This document shows positions 10,663 to 22,057 of a stretch of DNA of 64,000 nt, piece after piece (position 1 is the first letter of the stretch; the number at the start of each line of letters is the position of its first letter). Source of the DNA: Myxocyprinus asiaticus (taxonomy: Eukaryota > Chordata > Actinopteri > Cypriniformes > Catostomidae); contig NC_059368.1 in assembly GCF_019703515.2 (NCBI RefSeq), positions 36,533,831 through 36,597,830 on the forward strand. Reading direction: 5' to 3'. Made by a program: the position numbers and the translations under genes. The notes beneath the pieces are model-generated. The model worked only from the letters and a program-made list of their open reading frames with translations, had not been told where the DNA came from and did not search any database.

Positions 10663-11024
10663 CTATACAGAGAAAAGCAAGAAATATCCATATTAATCTA
10701 GAGTATTTACTAGATTGAGTAAAGAACAAGAAGGAATATTTGCACTAATGAAAAATTCATCAGGTGTCTTAATAAAGCAGCCACTGGTGACCCTGAATTT
10801 GCCAACTGTTGTTGGTCTTGGGACAACATGTCAATAATTCAGATTTTATGCTTAGGTCTGGGTTCGAAAAACATTCTTATCAACCAATAATTTCTCTGTA
10901 TTGTAAAGACGCAGTAAGTGATTTTTTTATAGTTTCAAAAACTTTAAACAGAATGAAATAGTAAATAGAATTGAGTAGTAGGGGGGGATCTTGCCTAGAC
11001 CTACTAGGCAAGATCATGATCACC

Positions 11025-11170
11025 AGCAGCAACTGGTCCTGTAGATCTGGAGGAAACCCAAAGGTCATGGGTTTGATTCCCATGGAACACAGCACAAACT
11101 CATCAAATGAATACTTTAAATGCACTTTAAGTCAATTTGAATTGTAAATGAATTTACAGATGAATAAGTC
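11025..11170 (+). mobile_element. tRNA-derived SINE fragment, family V
   Basis: Contains a B-box-like AAGGTCATGGGTTTGATTCC followed by CAC...AAATGCACTTTAAGTC. The same arrangement recurs at 35270-35400. The tRNA head plus TGCACTTTAAGTC tail is typical of fish tRNA SINEs. The copy is decayed. Confidence 0.6.
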
Positions 11171-11739
11171 TTAAGAGCGGTTTCACACAATGGACGCTTT
11201 CTTAGGAAATGATGTCTGTTGCTGTAGCTACAACAGAAGCGGTGTTTAAACTATGTATGAGCAGTCAAGCTTTTTTTTTGTAAAGTTAGAAATGTGTTTG
11301 TAACAAAAGGTCTAACCTTATGTTTTCAAGATGGAACATGGAGCCTGTATACAGTATATATTTATGTACTGTAAATACACTGTATATACTGACAGAAAGA
11401 TCTCCCATAAAATGCAACACCTCCCAAGTCAATTTCACATTAAAAGGGAAAGATTTTTGTTTCTGGAAAGAATAGTTTTCCTATTGTAAATTTCCTCCAG
11501 GCAGTTATTCATTGTTCTCAGTTGTTTTCACCAATCTACCTTTTTTCCAATCAATAGTAGAGAGCAATCTTTTTATAATCTTACATTAGCATCAGCATTT
11601 TATTTGCAAAGATATGATAACGGATGTCACTTTATGAGACACTATCCCATTACAGCCTCCTCCCAGCACCAGTGATCAAATATTTTAATTCAAAAGTCAG
11701 GAATGGTTTTTCTCTATAGTCTATAGAGATTTCGCTTAC
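11171..11739. other. enpp1-like intron 1; nothing recognised
   Basis: AT-rich intron between exons 1 and 2 (intron 1 spans 10663-11739). No repeat family identified in this part. Confidence 0.45.
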
Positions 11740-11862
11740 CCCAAAGAGGATTTTCACGTATGTTGACTTTGTTTTCGCGGCTCTTTCTGTCCGTTTAAAC
11801 TGCTGTCCGGTTCCCAGCAGGTTGGCGGCGTGCTCGCGTTCATCCCCCTTCGCTGGATCCAT
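11740..11862 (-). CDS. enpp1: enpp1-like, coding exon 1 (cytosolic tail)
   Basis: 41 codons from ATG at 11862 to a GGG codon, then donor GTAAGC; phase 0. Translation MDPAKGDEREHAANLLGTGQ, then QFKRTERAAKTKSTYVKILFG running into the membrane span of exon 2. The EHAANLLG stretch resembles the di-leucine sorting signal AAASLLAP in the tail of mammalian ENPP1, and the RAAKTKSTY block resembles the juxtamembrane part of ENPP1. ENPP1 hydrolyses extracellular ATP to AMP and pyrophosphate (an inhibitor of mineralisation) and also degrades cGAMP. The tail is shorter than in human ENPP1. The ATG is the first in frame after a GC-rich stretch. Only the non-catalytic N-terminus is in this window. Confidence 0.82.
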
Positions 11863-12769
11863 TATTGATCAGTGTGACTTGCGCGGGTTTGTTTTCCAAG
11901 CACTCATTTCAAACTCTGTTCTCTAGTGACTTTCTAATGCATGCAGTATGAGGACCGCCCAGCTGCAGTTCAGTCAGCCAAAGGTAACATGAGCGGCGGG
12001 CGTTGTGGGTGAGGCTGTGGGCTAAAACAGTGTTTCCCAACTACTGTGCCGTGAAAGATTGTCAGGTGTGCCGTGGAAAACTAGCAAATACCACAAAATA
12101 AATAAATACCGTTTTTTGCGGAATATAAGCTGCAGATTTTTTCATCATCTGAAAGGTCCTGCGATTTATACTCCGAAGCGATTTATATACATCATTTATA
12201 CGTACCTGATGTCGGCTGGTCAAACGCACCAAAACAGATCAAAACATAGTGAAGGCAGAGACGGTAGAAGCGTCTTGTGCGACCTTCGGGACATTTTTGT
12301 CTTTTTCATTTTTGTTTTTTCGATCATTTTAGCTGTGTTAATGCCAAATACATCAATTTTGCCAAAGGTGTGTATTTTGGGGGGAAATTTGATGTTTCAA
12401 CCTCAGTTCCTGTAATACATCTATAATACACTGTGTACACAAAATAAGGACACCTTCAGGACAAAAATGTCCCCATTGAAACCCATTAAAACTGCAATAT
12501 TTGATCCCAGTGCCATTAAAGCATAAAATCATGAATTTTATGATATTATGCTTTCATTCTGGAGTCCTGGCTTCAAAATTTAATTTCTTTATATTTTCCA
12601 CCAGATGGCGCCATTTTCTAATGTATAGCCTATGGAGCAAATACGTGCTTTTTTCCTATTTTCTGTTTGCTGTTTTATAGAGCACTGAAGGCCAATTGAA
12701 TAAATAATGCAGCTAAAATTGTGTGGGTGTGTTGGAATGGATGTCAGAGTGTATTTTGTATGTGGGGCT

Positions 12770-12788
12770 GTGGGGGGGGGGGGGGGGG
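12770..12788 (+). repeat. G homopolymer run
   Basis: Unbroken run of about 19 G following TGGGGCTGT. Could form G-quadruplex structure in single strands; also a likely sequencing/assembly length ambiguity. Confidence 0.9.
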
Positions 12789-13053
12789 TGCAGGTTAAAG
12801 TGGTTTATGAGGACTTTTTTTTAGGTTACAGACTGGTAATTACAAGGGTATTATGCTATAAATGTGGTTTATGAGGACATTTGTAGTGTCCCCATAATTC
12901 AAATCACTTAAAAAACATACTAAACAATGTTTTAATGTTTTTTGTGAGGGTTAAGTTTAGGGGTAGGGTAAGGGTTAGGGGATAGAATCTATAGTTCGAA
13001 CAGTATAAAAATAATTATGTCTATGGAGAGTCCTCATAATGATAGCTGCACCA

Positions 13054-13057
<4 letters not shown>

Positions 13058-13099
<42 letters not shown>
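13058..13099 (+). repeat. (TG)n microsatellite
   Basis: About 21 TG units following ACCAACATG. Confidence 0.97.
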
Positions 13100-13104
<5 letters not shown>

Positions 13105-16100
13105 CAACAGTGGCATTATGCAAACAAACTGGCATTTATAGGGTTAAACTCCTGAAAATTAATGAATATTTGGTAGTTATGATCATGACTGATGTTCGTT
13201 AAAAAAATTAACTCATTGAAAGTGGAAAATAATATTAATATATAATATTTTTATGGCAGTTTTTTGTGGACATTTTTATTATATTTATATTAAATATATA
13301 TTATATATTAAAATATAATATTTTACATACATAACAAACTCTAGTCTGCTGTCAAATGCAACTCCTCACATGCCAGAAAATGACACTTCATCAAAAAACA
13401 TTAAATCAGTGGACCAAATAATTAATACATTGCAAAAAGGGTTGCAAACAGAGGCTTCATGCTCATTAAGAGTGAGGGGCACGTGCCCCCTCAGTTTTTT
13501 GAGCCAAAAGGATTTTGAATGGTTTATTTGAACTTCCAAAAATGTATTTTTGCGGTATCTTTTATATTTAAATTAAATGGTTATTGCATGTACAAAACAT
13601 GCCTGAGGCAGAAATCTTTATTCACAGTTTTGTCAGTTTTGTCATTGGAAATCAAATCGAGTCACATATGTTCCGATATACGCAGCATCCAGTGCTGCTA
13701 CAGAGATCGCGTTCATGGGGGAAGGTCCAGCACCATGGGAAAGCACGTGTTATGGTAAAAACAAACAAATTTATTGCATCAACTTCATAGTTAACATTTG
13801 CCAACTGTGCCTGATCTCTGTGGAACAGTCAATCAGTTTTTGTATAGTCTAATACAGAATATGTTTATATTTTCTTCTATCAGTCGCTGTTCATTTACTT
13901 TAGTGCTGAATTGCATTTGGCAGGTTTTGCAGCATCTTTACACTCTCTTTTCTTAATGTTTAAAGAAAGCAGCGGCTTATCGTAATTCAGTGTGAATCCT
14001 GTCCTTTTCAGTCATGATAAAATGAATGAAAGGCGGTTTTACATGGTTCCTCGGTAGCCGAATGTTCTGTATTTTCAGTGGAAGAAGTCGCCATGGGCAG
14101 CGAACGGGTCGAAGCAGCATCGCTTGTGTTCACGAGACATGAGCCACTTTGTTTCATGAATGCTTACTGCACAGGATAAAAATATGTTATCTTTTCACAG
14201 CTCTGCGTGTCATTGACCACTCAGACACACATGACTTTAATCAGCTGGCATTTAGCTTTTTGTCAGTTCCCAAACAGTCTGATCAATTGCTCCCTATTCC
14301 CTATATAGGCCTATAGTACATACTGTTTGGGACTATCATGGGAAACACAGACACTGAGTATATTATTAATTGCATGATGACTGTCAGTGTTACGCTACAT
14401 TTATACACATAGAAAATGTGATTCTCGGCAGAATTTGGATGCAAACTAAATTATAAGGAATATAATTATTATTAATCATTTTCATCAACTGACATACAAA
14501 TCATGGCTAGTAGCCTATGAAAAGTTACTGTATCGGCACACAGTTCAATTCTAACGGTTGATTCAGATTGTTGAAATATGAAATTAATTTAGTGATAAAC
14601 AAAAAAATTATACCAAAAATATTTCTAAATTGAAATTACACTTCAAACGAAATGAAAATATAATCAAAATAAAAAAAGTGGTCAAAAAATCATACAAATT
14701 CAAAAACATTTTGGTCTCTCCTTCCTTCGGCCCATTTTGGAGTGACTTAAAAATCTACGACAACAGGTGGAAAAATACCATTACACATTAGATCATAAAT
14801 ACAACTGTAAATTTAAACATAATTATAACTGAAAAATAAACCATGACCTATTGATAGTTTAACACAAATCTCATAAATTTGTGTTTCATTTACAACGGCT
14901 ACAACTCTGATCGTCAGGGGCATAATTTCATTTTCTACTATATTTTCAGAGTTTGAACATGAACTTTATCACCACCTGCTGGTGGAATTTCCAAACTGCA
15001 ATTGAAGGAACTTTATTTAAACTGCACCGAAGACGTGGTTTTCAAAGTATTAGCACAATGACCTTTCTCGGGAAAATATAAAATTGTGCTTTGCGCCACT
15101 TCATTAACCTTCATTAACCTCACGAAAATAGAGCCCCTTTTCGGGGGCTTGAGCCCCTGATGTTTTATGCCAAGCCCCTGATCTTTTCTTGAAGATTCAC
15201 ACACGTTTCAATTCACAAATAAAATATGTTGAATGAATTTGTTTGCCAGTAGTACGTCTGTCTGTAATGAAAAGCAATGGGTGCTGGCCATGGAAGAATG
15301 TTGCTTGCACGTTCATTCAGTTCACTTCAAAAATGATCGTCAGATGGGTTTTAAAGCCATTTCTAGCAAGCCGTTGAACACTACCTGTTCCAGAAAGTAG
15401 GTGGGACTGGTGTGATTTGGCAGGTTTCAACAAACCATCATAGTTTCAAAGACCTAATGAGGTATTAAACATGCGAAACCAGGTATTATCCACTGTTCAG
15501 CGAAATTTTGATTGCATGTCTGACTTCTGTGCTTAATTGTGAACAGTTTACAATGTGACCTGGTAAGTTTAAGCTATATTTAGACATTATTTGGGGGAAA
15601 TTAATTAACATTATTCAATAAAATACGTTATAAATGTATAAATAACTCACGTACATTGTAACGATAGTTACGGTTTTTGGAAATTTTAAAAAGCTAAATA
15701 TTTGAAATATTTTTAAGCTAGATATTTGAAATATTTTTAAGTTTAAAGCTACATTATGTAACTTTTGGCCCTCTAGCAGTTAAAAAATAAAACTGCATGC
15801 GTCTTGCGGAAGAACATTGTTTTGGTTGTGCTTCGGCTCTGCTCCTCTGCGCGGATGAATGTGGTTTGAGGCACCGGTGTACACTGGATACAGGACATCT
15901 TATCAGAGCGAATGGACAAATAAATAACGAAAGAAAGGAAAAGACGGATATCCGAAAACGTCATCTGAGCAGGTAAGTGCCATATCTTATGCTGTTGTTT
16001 TGACTTATTGGAAACATTGATGTTTTGAAATAAATGATGTTACAAAAGTTTGGCAACGTTCGTTAACATCAGACATAACGACTGCTAGTCTGATAAGGTC

Positions 16101-16317
16101 AAACGTTGTAAAGTTTTTATATCTGCAGGATATTCTGGCCAAATAGACTTATTTTTTAAACTAATTTATAGATTGTCATTGTTACCAACCAGTGGTCAAC
16201 ATCATTTCAAGACTCACATGTCCTTGGCAAGCCTAGGACTAAAGGATTTATTTATATAAATGATTGCTGTTATAAAGAAAAATACACATGTGTGCTAGCA
16301 CGTGTGTATTTGATGTG

Positions 16318-17536
16318 AAACTCCGGGCCCTGGGCTTAAACAGCTCGCTGTGCAGCTGGATCCTGGACTTCCTGTCCAGGTGGTTAGAATGGGCAGCAAC
16401 ATCTCCTCATCACTGACCCTCAACACTGGAGCCCCGCAGGGCTGTGTTCTCATCCCACTCCTGTATTCCCTGTACACACATGATTGTGTGGCAACACACA
16501 GCTCTAATGCCATCATTAAGTTTTCTGATGACATGACGGTGGTAGGTCTGATCACTGACAATGATGAAACAGCCTACAGAGAGGAGGTGCACACTCTGAC
16601 ACACTGGTGTTAGGAGCACAACCTCTCCCTCAACGTCAGTAAGACAAAGGAGCTTGTGGTGGACTTCAGAAGAAAAGACAGAGAACACAGTCCCATCACC
16701 ATCAATGGAGCACCAGTGGAGAGAGTCAGCAGCTTCAAGTTCCTCAGTGTCCACATCACTGAGGAACTCACATGGTCCGTCCACACTGAAGTCGTTGTGA
16801 AGAAGGCTCACCAGCGCCTCTTCTTCCTGAGACGGCTGAGGAAGTTTGGAATGAACCACCACATCCTCACAAGGTTCTACACCAGCACTGTAGAGAGCAT
16901 CCTGACTGGCTGCATCACCGCCTGGTACGGCAACAGCACCGCCCACAACCGCAAAGCCCTGCAAAGGTGCGAACTGCAAGACACATCATCGGAGGTGAGC
17001 TTCCCTCCCTCCAGGACATATATACCAGGCGGCGTATGAAAAAAGCTCGGAGGATCATCAGAGACTCCAGCCACCCGAGCCATGGGCTGCTCTCACTGCT
17101 ACCATCAGGCACGCGGTATCGCAGCATCAGGACCCGCACCAACTGACTTCATGACAGCTTCTTCCCCCAAGCAATCAGACTTTTGAACTCTTGATCTCTC
17201 ATGATCAATATACATCAGCACTGCACTTTATTAGCCTCAGACTGGACTCAAATTTTATACATCACTTAATAACACACTGGCAACTGACTATCAACCGACA
17301 GCTGAATGTCAACACAATGTTTGTGTATACTGTATATTGTATATTATTAGGTGTATATTATATATTGTGTTGTGTAACAAGATGTGTAAACTGTGTTATG
17401 TGTAAATCAGATGTTTATTGTAATTGTCATACTGCTATGTTGCTTGGAACTGCACCCAAGACTTTCACCCACTGTTGCACTTGTGTATATGGTTGAGTGA
17501 CAATAAAAGGATTTGATTGATTTGATTTTGATTTTG
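16318..17536 (+). mobile_element. 5'-truncated Jockey/L2-type LINE
   Basis: Carries the 3' part of a reverse-transcriptase gene, a short 3' UTR, an AATAAA signal (about 17502) and a tail of TTTGA/TTTGATT units (17510-17536) instead of poly(A), as found in L2/CR1/Rex-type LINEs. Truncation at the 5' end is normal for LINE insertions. Confidence 0.85.
16329..17190 (+). pseudogene. LINE reverse transcriptase, C-terminal part, broken
   Basis: Visible blocks: NTGAPQGCVLIPLLYSLYTH (RT block with the GxPQG motif), IIKFSDDMTVVGLI (catalytic box, FSDD in place of the usual FADD), NLSLNVSKTKELVVDFR, FKFLSVHI, RLFFLRRLRKFGM and ILTGCITAWYGN. A TAG near 16611 interrupts it, and a +1 frameshift near 16968 is needed to continue (RTARHIIGGELPSLQDIY) before a stop near 17144. 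These motifs are typical of fish Jockey-superfamily LINEs. It is not a host gene. Confidence 0.88.
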
Positions 17537-18665
17537 AGCAAGTGAAAAGTTCTGCACCGATTACAGAATATAATTATTGTATTTCACTACACACACCCAC
17601 AGACGTGTGTGTGTGATTACACAACTATACATAAACCATATCAATAAAATATCTTACCTTTTGAGTAAAAAGAAAGCCATCTCTGGGGCGCTTTTAAATA
17701 AAACATACTATTACAGGGATAGCATTTATGTAATATTTTTATTAGTCAATACATTTATGGGGAAGATGCCAAACCAAATTCCAATTGTCCTCTGGGGGCC
17801 AAGCCCCTTATCTCTTCCAAACCTAGCAACGCCTCTGGGCTGCATAGCCATACATGTTGGGTCGCAACGTATTTAAATATATGTGTCATTATTTCCTTAT
17901 AGTAAGAGTAAATTAATTTGCTAAGAGTGACTGCGGTCTGTTCAGTGAGTGCACTCTTCCACGCTGTTGTGTTGGCCTGGACTGTTTTTAGGCTCTTTTC
18001 CACAATATCATTTGATAGACTCCCTCTCTCACTGCGATATCAAGCGAGGCCGAGGGGCTGCCATTATCATGACACACCACTGTTACCGTGCATACTCGCC
18101 AAACAGAAAGATAACAAAGTATCAGAAAGAGCGAGGAGCGCCAACAAAGCGTTATGTGGGCAAGTTCAAAGTATTGAGTCGCTTTTGATAAGATGACATC
18201 TCCTCACATGGCACCCGCAGGTGGAGAGAAAGCTGTGAAAATTATGTCAGAACAAGACGAAATGTTCAAGTAAGTAAAAAATAAATAAATAAATAAATAG
18301 AAGAATATAATAATAAAAATGGATGTAGCGGGGAAGATAAGCAGAAATATGCAATTACTGTCAATCAAAGTGGGATAAGTGAGTTGTTTACGAACCATCA
18401 GATTTGTGTCTCGCAGTTCAATTTTCACATCATAAATAAAGAGAAAGACATCAGTACGACGAATAATGTTCAGCTTGACATTAATTTCTTGATCTTGTCT
18501 CTTCTGTTGAAACTATTATTCACAAATGTATGAACCATTTACCATGGCAACCAATGTTTTCTGCCAAAATACCATAGTTATTGCAATTATTGTTTCCAGG
18601 CCTACTATAAAACTTGAAATTCAAATGGTATCACCTTTAAACTGAGTAAAAAGCAATATATATAT
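17537..18665. other. Intergenic, nothing firmly recognised
   Basis: Contains short GC-richer patches (17940-18240) with overlapping open frames that lack similarity or splice structure, and an AAAT-rich run at 18270-18300. It may be interior of the 15742-19638 candidate element. Confidence 0.35.
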
Positions 18666-19220
18666 GTGGCATTCTAGCTGTCAGTTTGTCCAGATACTCA
18701 GGTGACATTACACCCCACACTTCCTGTAGCACTTGCCATAGATGTGGCTGTCTTCTCATGCACCTTACAGTCTAGCTGATCCCACAAAAGCTCAATGTGG
18801 TTAAGATCCATAACACACTTTTCCAATTATCTGTTGTCCAATGTCTGTGTTTCTTTGCCCACTCTAACCGTTTCTTTTTGTTTTTCTGTTTCAAAAGTGT
18901 TTTTTTCTTTGCAATTCTTCCATAAGGCCTGCACCCCTGAGTCTTCTCTTTACTGTTATACATGAAACTGGTGTTTAGTGGGTAGAATTCAATGAAGCTG
19001 TCAGCTGAGGACATGTGAGGCATCTATTTCTCAAACTAGAGACTCTGATGTACTTATAATCTTGTTTAGTTGTACATCTGGTCCTTCCACATCTCTTTCT
19101 GTCCTTGTTAGAGCTAAATATATATATATATATAACTTTAGAAGTGGTTTTGTAGTGATTGCAAAATATGATGCTTTCCAGTTCAAACTGGATTTGTAAT
19201 TGTTTTTTTGTCATTTTCAA
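18666..19220 (-). pseudogene. Tc1-like transposase relic
   Basis: On the minus strand fragments such as LEWAKKHRHWTTDNWKSVLW and KRCGRTRCTTKQ correspond to blocks found in Tc1 transposases (RLEWAKEHRHWTTEDWKKVLW-type and GRKR-TT). A LNHIELLWDQL-like block is also recognisable at 18770-18800. The DDE order cannot be read in one frame and no clean terminal repeats were found. Confidence 0.7.
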
Positions 19221-20017
19221 CAGATTTTGTTTCTTTATTTATACAATTTGAGGGTTTGCATGCTTGTGTGTATGTTCAAATGTTTAATTTTAGTTTGTTT
19301 TTTTTAAGTCTGTGAAAGGATAATAATGGTTTCTGTAAGAGTCTGTCTATATCACAATTGTTTTAGTCATAAAAAGTTAATAAATTAAAGGATATAGCAA
19401 ATACAGTGTATTACACGGTTTTGAAAGTGTGAGTCCCAGGTGGGTCCCACGAAATGTCTAATTTGGGCCCTGGGCCAAGAAAGTTTAAGAACCTCTGGTA
19501 CAGGCTAATATCATGACCATTCACATGAAATGAAGACTGACCACCTCAAAAGCTCTTTTGAGAGGGTCTCCTCATGGGGGCCCATCCAGGACCCTAGGTG
19601 TCAGTGTAAGTCCAAAAAATACAGAGTGCAACTTTAAAGCCTATAAAAATTGGTTGGGTTTGAAAAAAGTGTGATTTGTATAGATAGGCCTGTTTTATTT
19701 TATTTTATTTTTATTTATTTATTTATTTTAAATAAAGTAGTAGCATATATAATGTTAGTGCTCCATATAGTATAAGTTGGCTATAATAATAGCCTAAAAA
19801 ATAAAAAGTGTCACTGAAGTCTTCTGAAAAGAGTAGGCAATGCAATGATGGATTAACACCGAGATAATAGGCTTTATCGCTAGTTTGTTTTAATGACTTT
19901 AGAGTAGCCTCTACAGCTGTGACTTGAATGACAAATGAACAACAACAAAAAGATATTAAAACATGTTAAAATGCAAATTACGCAGGCAATGTTAATACCT
20001 TTATTTGTTCAAAAAAA

Positions 20018-20022
<5 letters not shown>

Positions 20023-20088
<66 letters not shown>
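20023..20088. repeat. (TA)n microsatellite
   Basis: About 33 TA units. Confidence 0.96.
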
Positions 20089-20094
<6 letters not shown>

Positions 20095-20774
20095 GCCTAC
20101 AACATCAACGAATGAGCCCTTTCGCAAATTAAATTAAGTATGACCTCACAATGCGTATGGATACATTGCACAACAACGCCCTCTCGTGGACAGTCACCGC
20201 ATGTACAGGTCACAGTGCATCTGATTTTCAGGAGAGACCTGGGGTTGGCTGGCTACAGGGGTTGGTTGGTAGTTGGCACATAGCTAATTTCTGGTCCTTT
20301 TGTCATTAATTTCACAAAAGAATCACAGATTGATTCTGTCATGGCATTTGAATGTTCAACTCTTAAATGTTTCAACTCAAATGAAGATGTCAATATCTTT
20401 CCTTTTATCATTGGGTAGCCTATCTGTTGTCTGAAATCTGGGCAGAGCCATCGGTGCTGATTATCTGAGCTGACAGTGTCACTTTCCTAATTCATTTAGT
20501 GGCACTTACCGCATCCTTCATCAAACGAACCTAATTAGAATGAACAATGCAAAGAGAAGGCATTACACTGAGCTCAGTTATTGATGCGCATCAGAGGAAT
20601 TTCTGTTGTATATAATGTTATTGCATAGGCATACAATTTCAAGATTATTTTAGTCTATATTAGGCATAATAATAAATAATAATAATAATAATAAGACCAT
20701 AAATGGAATACAAATCTACAACAGGACATTCAGAGGTGCCTTTAAAATGTTTTTGTAAAGGAACTCTGATTTGA

Positions 20775-21371
<597 letters not shown>

Positions 21372-21517
21372 TAACATAATACACCATACAGTCTATGAGC
21401 AATTGGCCTCCTATGTTGAAGACTCGGGGCCGTTCCCGCCGAATCCGTGTTTGCGTCAGTCAGCGCTGTTTTTCAGTTGTTTTTCTTTGTAAACATACTT
21501 TGACGCCGTTTAAAGTT

Positions 21518-21650
21518 AAAGGAATATTCTGGGTTCAATACACGTTAAGCTCAATCGACAGCATGCATTTGTGGCATAATGTTGATTACCACAAAAATGA
21601 ATTTCATCTTGTCCCTCGTTTTCTTAAAAAAAAAAAAAAAAAAAAGGTTT
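21518..21650. mobile_element. Long-TIR miniature element, family B, one arm (copy B1)
   Basis: AAAGGAATATTCTGGGTTCA and GTTAAGCTCAATCGACAGCA match the outer arm of the complete copies at 52373, 56505 and 57689. It breaks off at an A run where the SINE tail begins; the inner part and the second arm are absent. Confidence 0.8.
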
Positions 21651-21664
21651 TAGGGTTTCTTTTT

Positions 21665-22057
21665 TTTTTCCTCCCAGTTTGGAATGCCCAATTCCAAACG
21701 TGCTTTTAAGTCCTCGTGGTCGCATAGTGATTCACCTCAATCCAGGTGGCAGAGGACCAATCCCAGCTGCCTCCGCAACTGAGACCCTCAACCCGCGCAT
21801 CTTATCACATGGCTTGTTGAGTGCATTGCCACGGAAACATAGCATGTGTGGAGGCTTCACGCCATCCACGCTCAACTCACCACACTGAGAACAAACCACA
21901 TTATAGTGACCACGACCCTCCCTAGCAACTGGGCCAATTTGGTTGCTTTGGAGACCTGGCTGGAGTCACTCAGCACACCCTGGGATTTGAACTAGCGAGC
22001 TAGCGAACTCCATGGTTGGTAGCCAGCGTATTTTACCACTAAGCTACCCAGGCCCCC
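21665..22057 (-). mobile_element. tRNA-derived SINE, family S, near full length
   Basis: Minus strand: head GGGGGCCTGGGTAGCTTAGT, core CCAGCCAGGTCTCCAAAGC, tail TTGGAATTGGGCATTCCAAA followed by A-rich DNA at the left edge. Sits next to the family B arm, so one of them probably inserted in the other. Confidence 0.85.

Larger units (their letters stand above)
11863..15741. other. Intergenic DNA between enpp1-like and kcnk3, first part
   Basis: The first 120 bases are GC-richer and probably hold the enpp1 5' UTR and promoter. Beyond that: a stretch near 12104-12200 (CGGAATATAAGCTGCAGATT) resembling widespread fish DNA-element ends, a G run at 12770-12788, a (TG)n run at 13058-13099, and a block at 12835-13050 with AGGGGTAGGGTAAGGGTTAG that looks like a common fish repeat. 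No coding exon was recognised. A CpG-rich patch at 14040-14150 has no open frame of note. Confidence 0.4.
15742..19638. mobile_element. Possible TTAA-type DNA element, about 3.9 kb, with other insertions inside
   Basis: The left end TTTAAAGCTACATTATGTAA (continuing CTTTTGG) and the inverted right end TTTAAAGTTGCACTCTGTAT (continuing TTTTTGG, minus strand from 19638) match at about 21 of 27 positions and both include TTAA. The interior includes a LINE relic and a Tc1 relic plus about 2 kb unassigned. It is uncertain that the two ends belong to one element; no transposase could be read. Confidence 0.35.

Noticed and set aside
16410..16979. 189-codon minus-strand open frame
   Set aside because: It is antisense to the LINE reverse transcriptase, whose motifs are clear on the plus strand.
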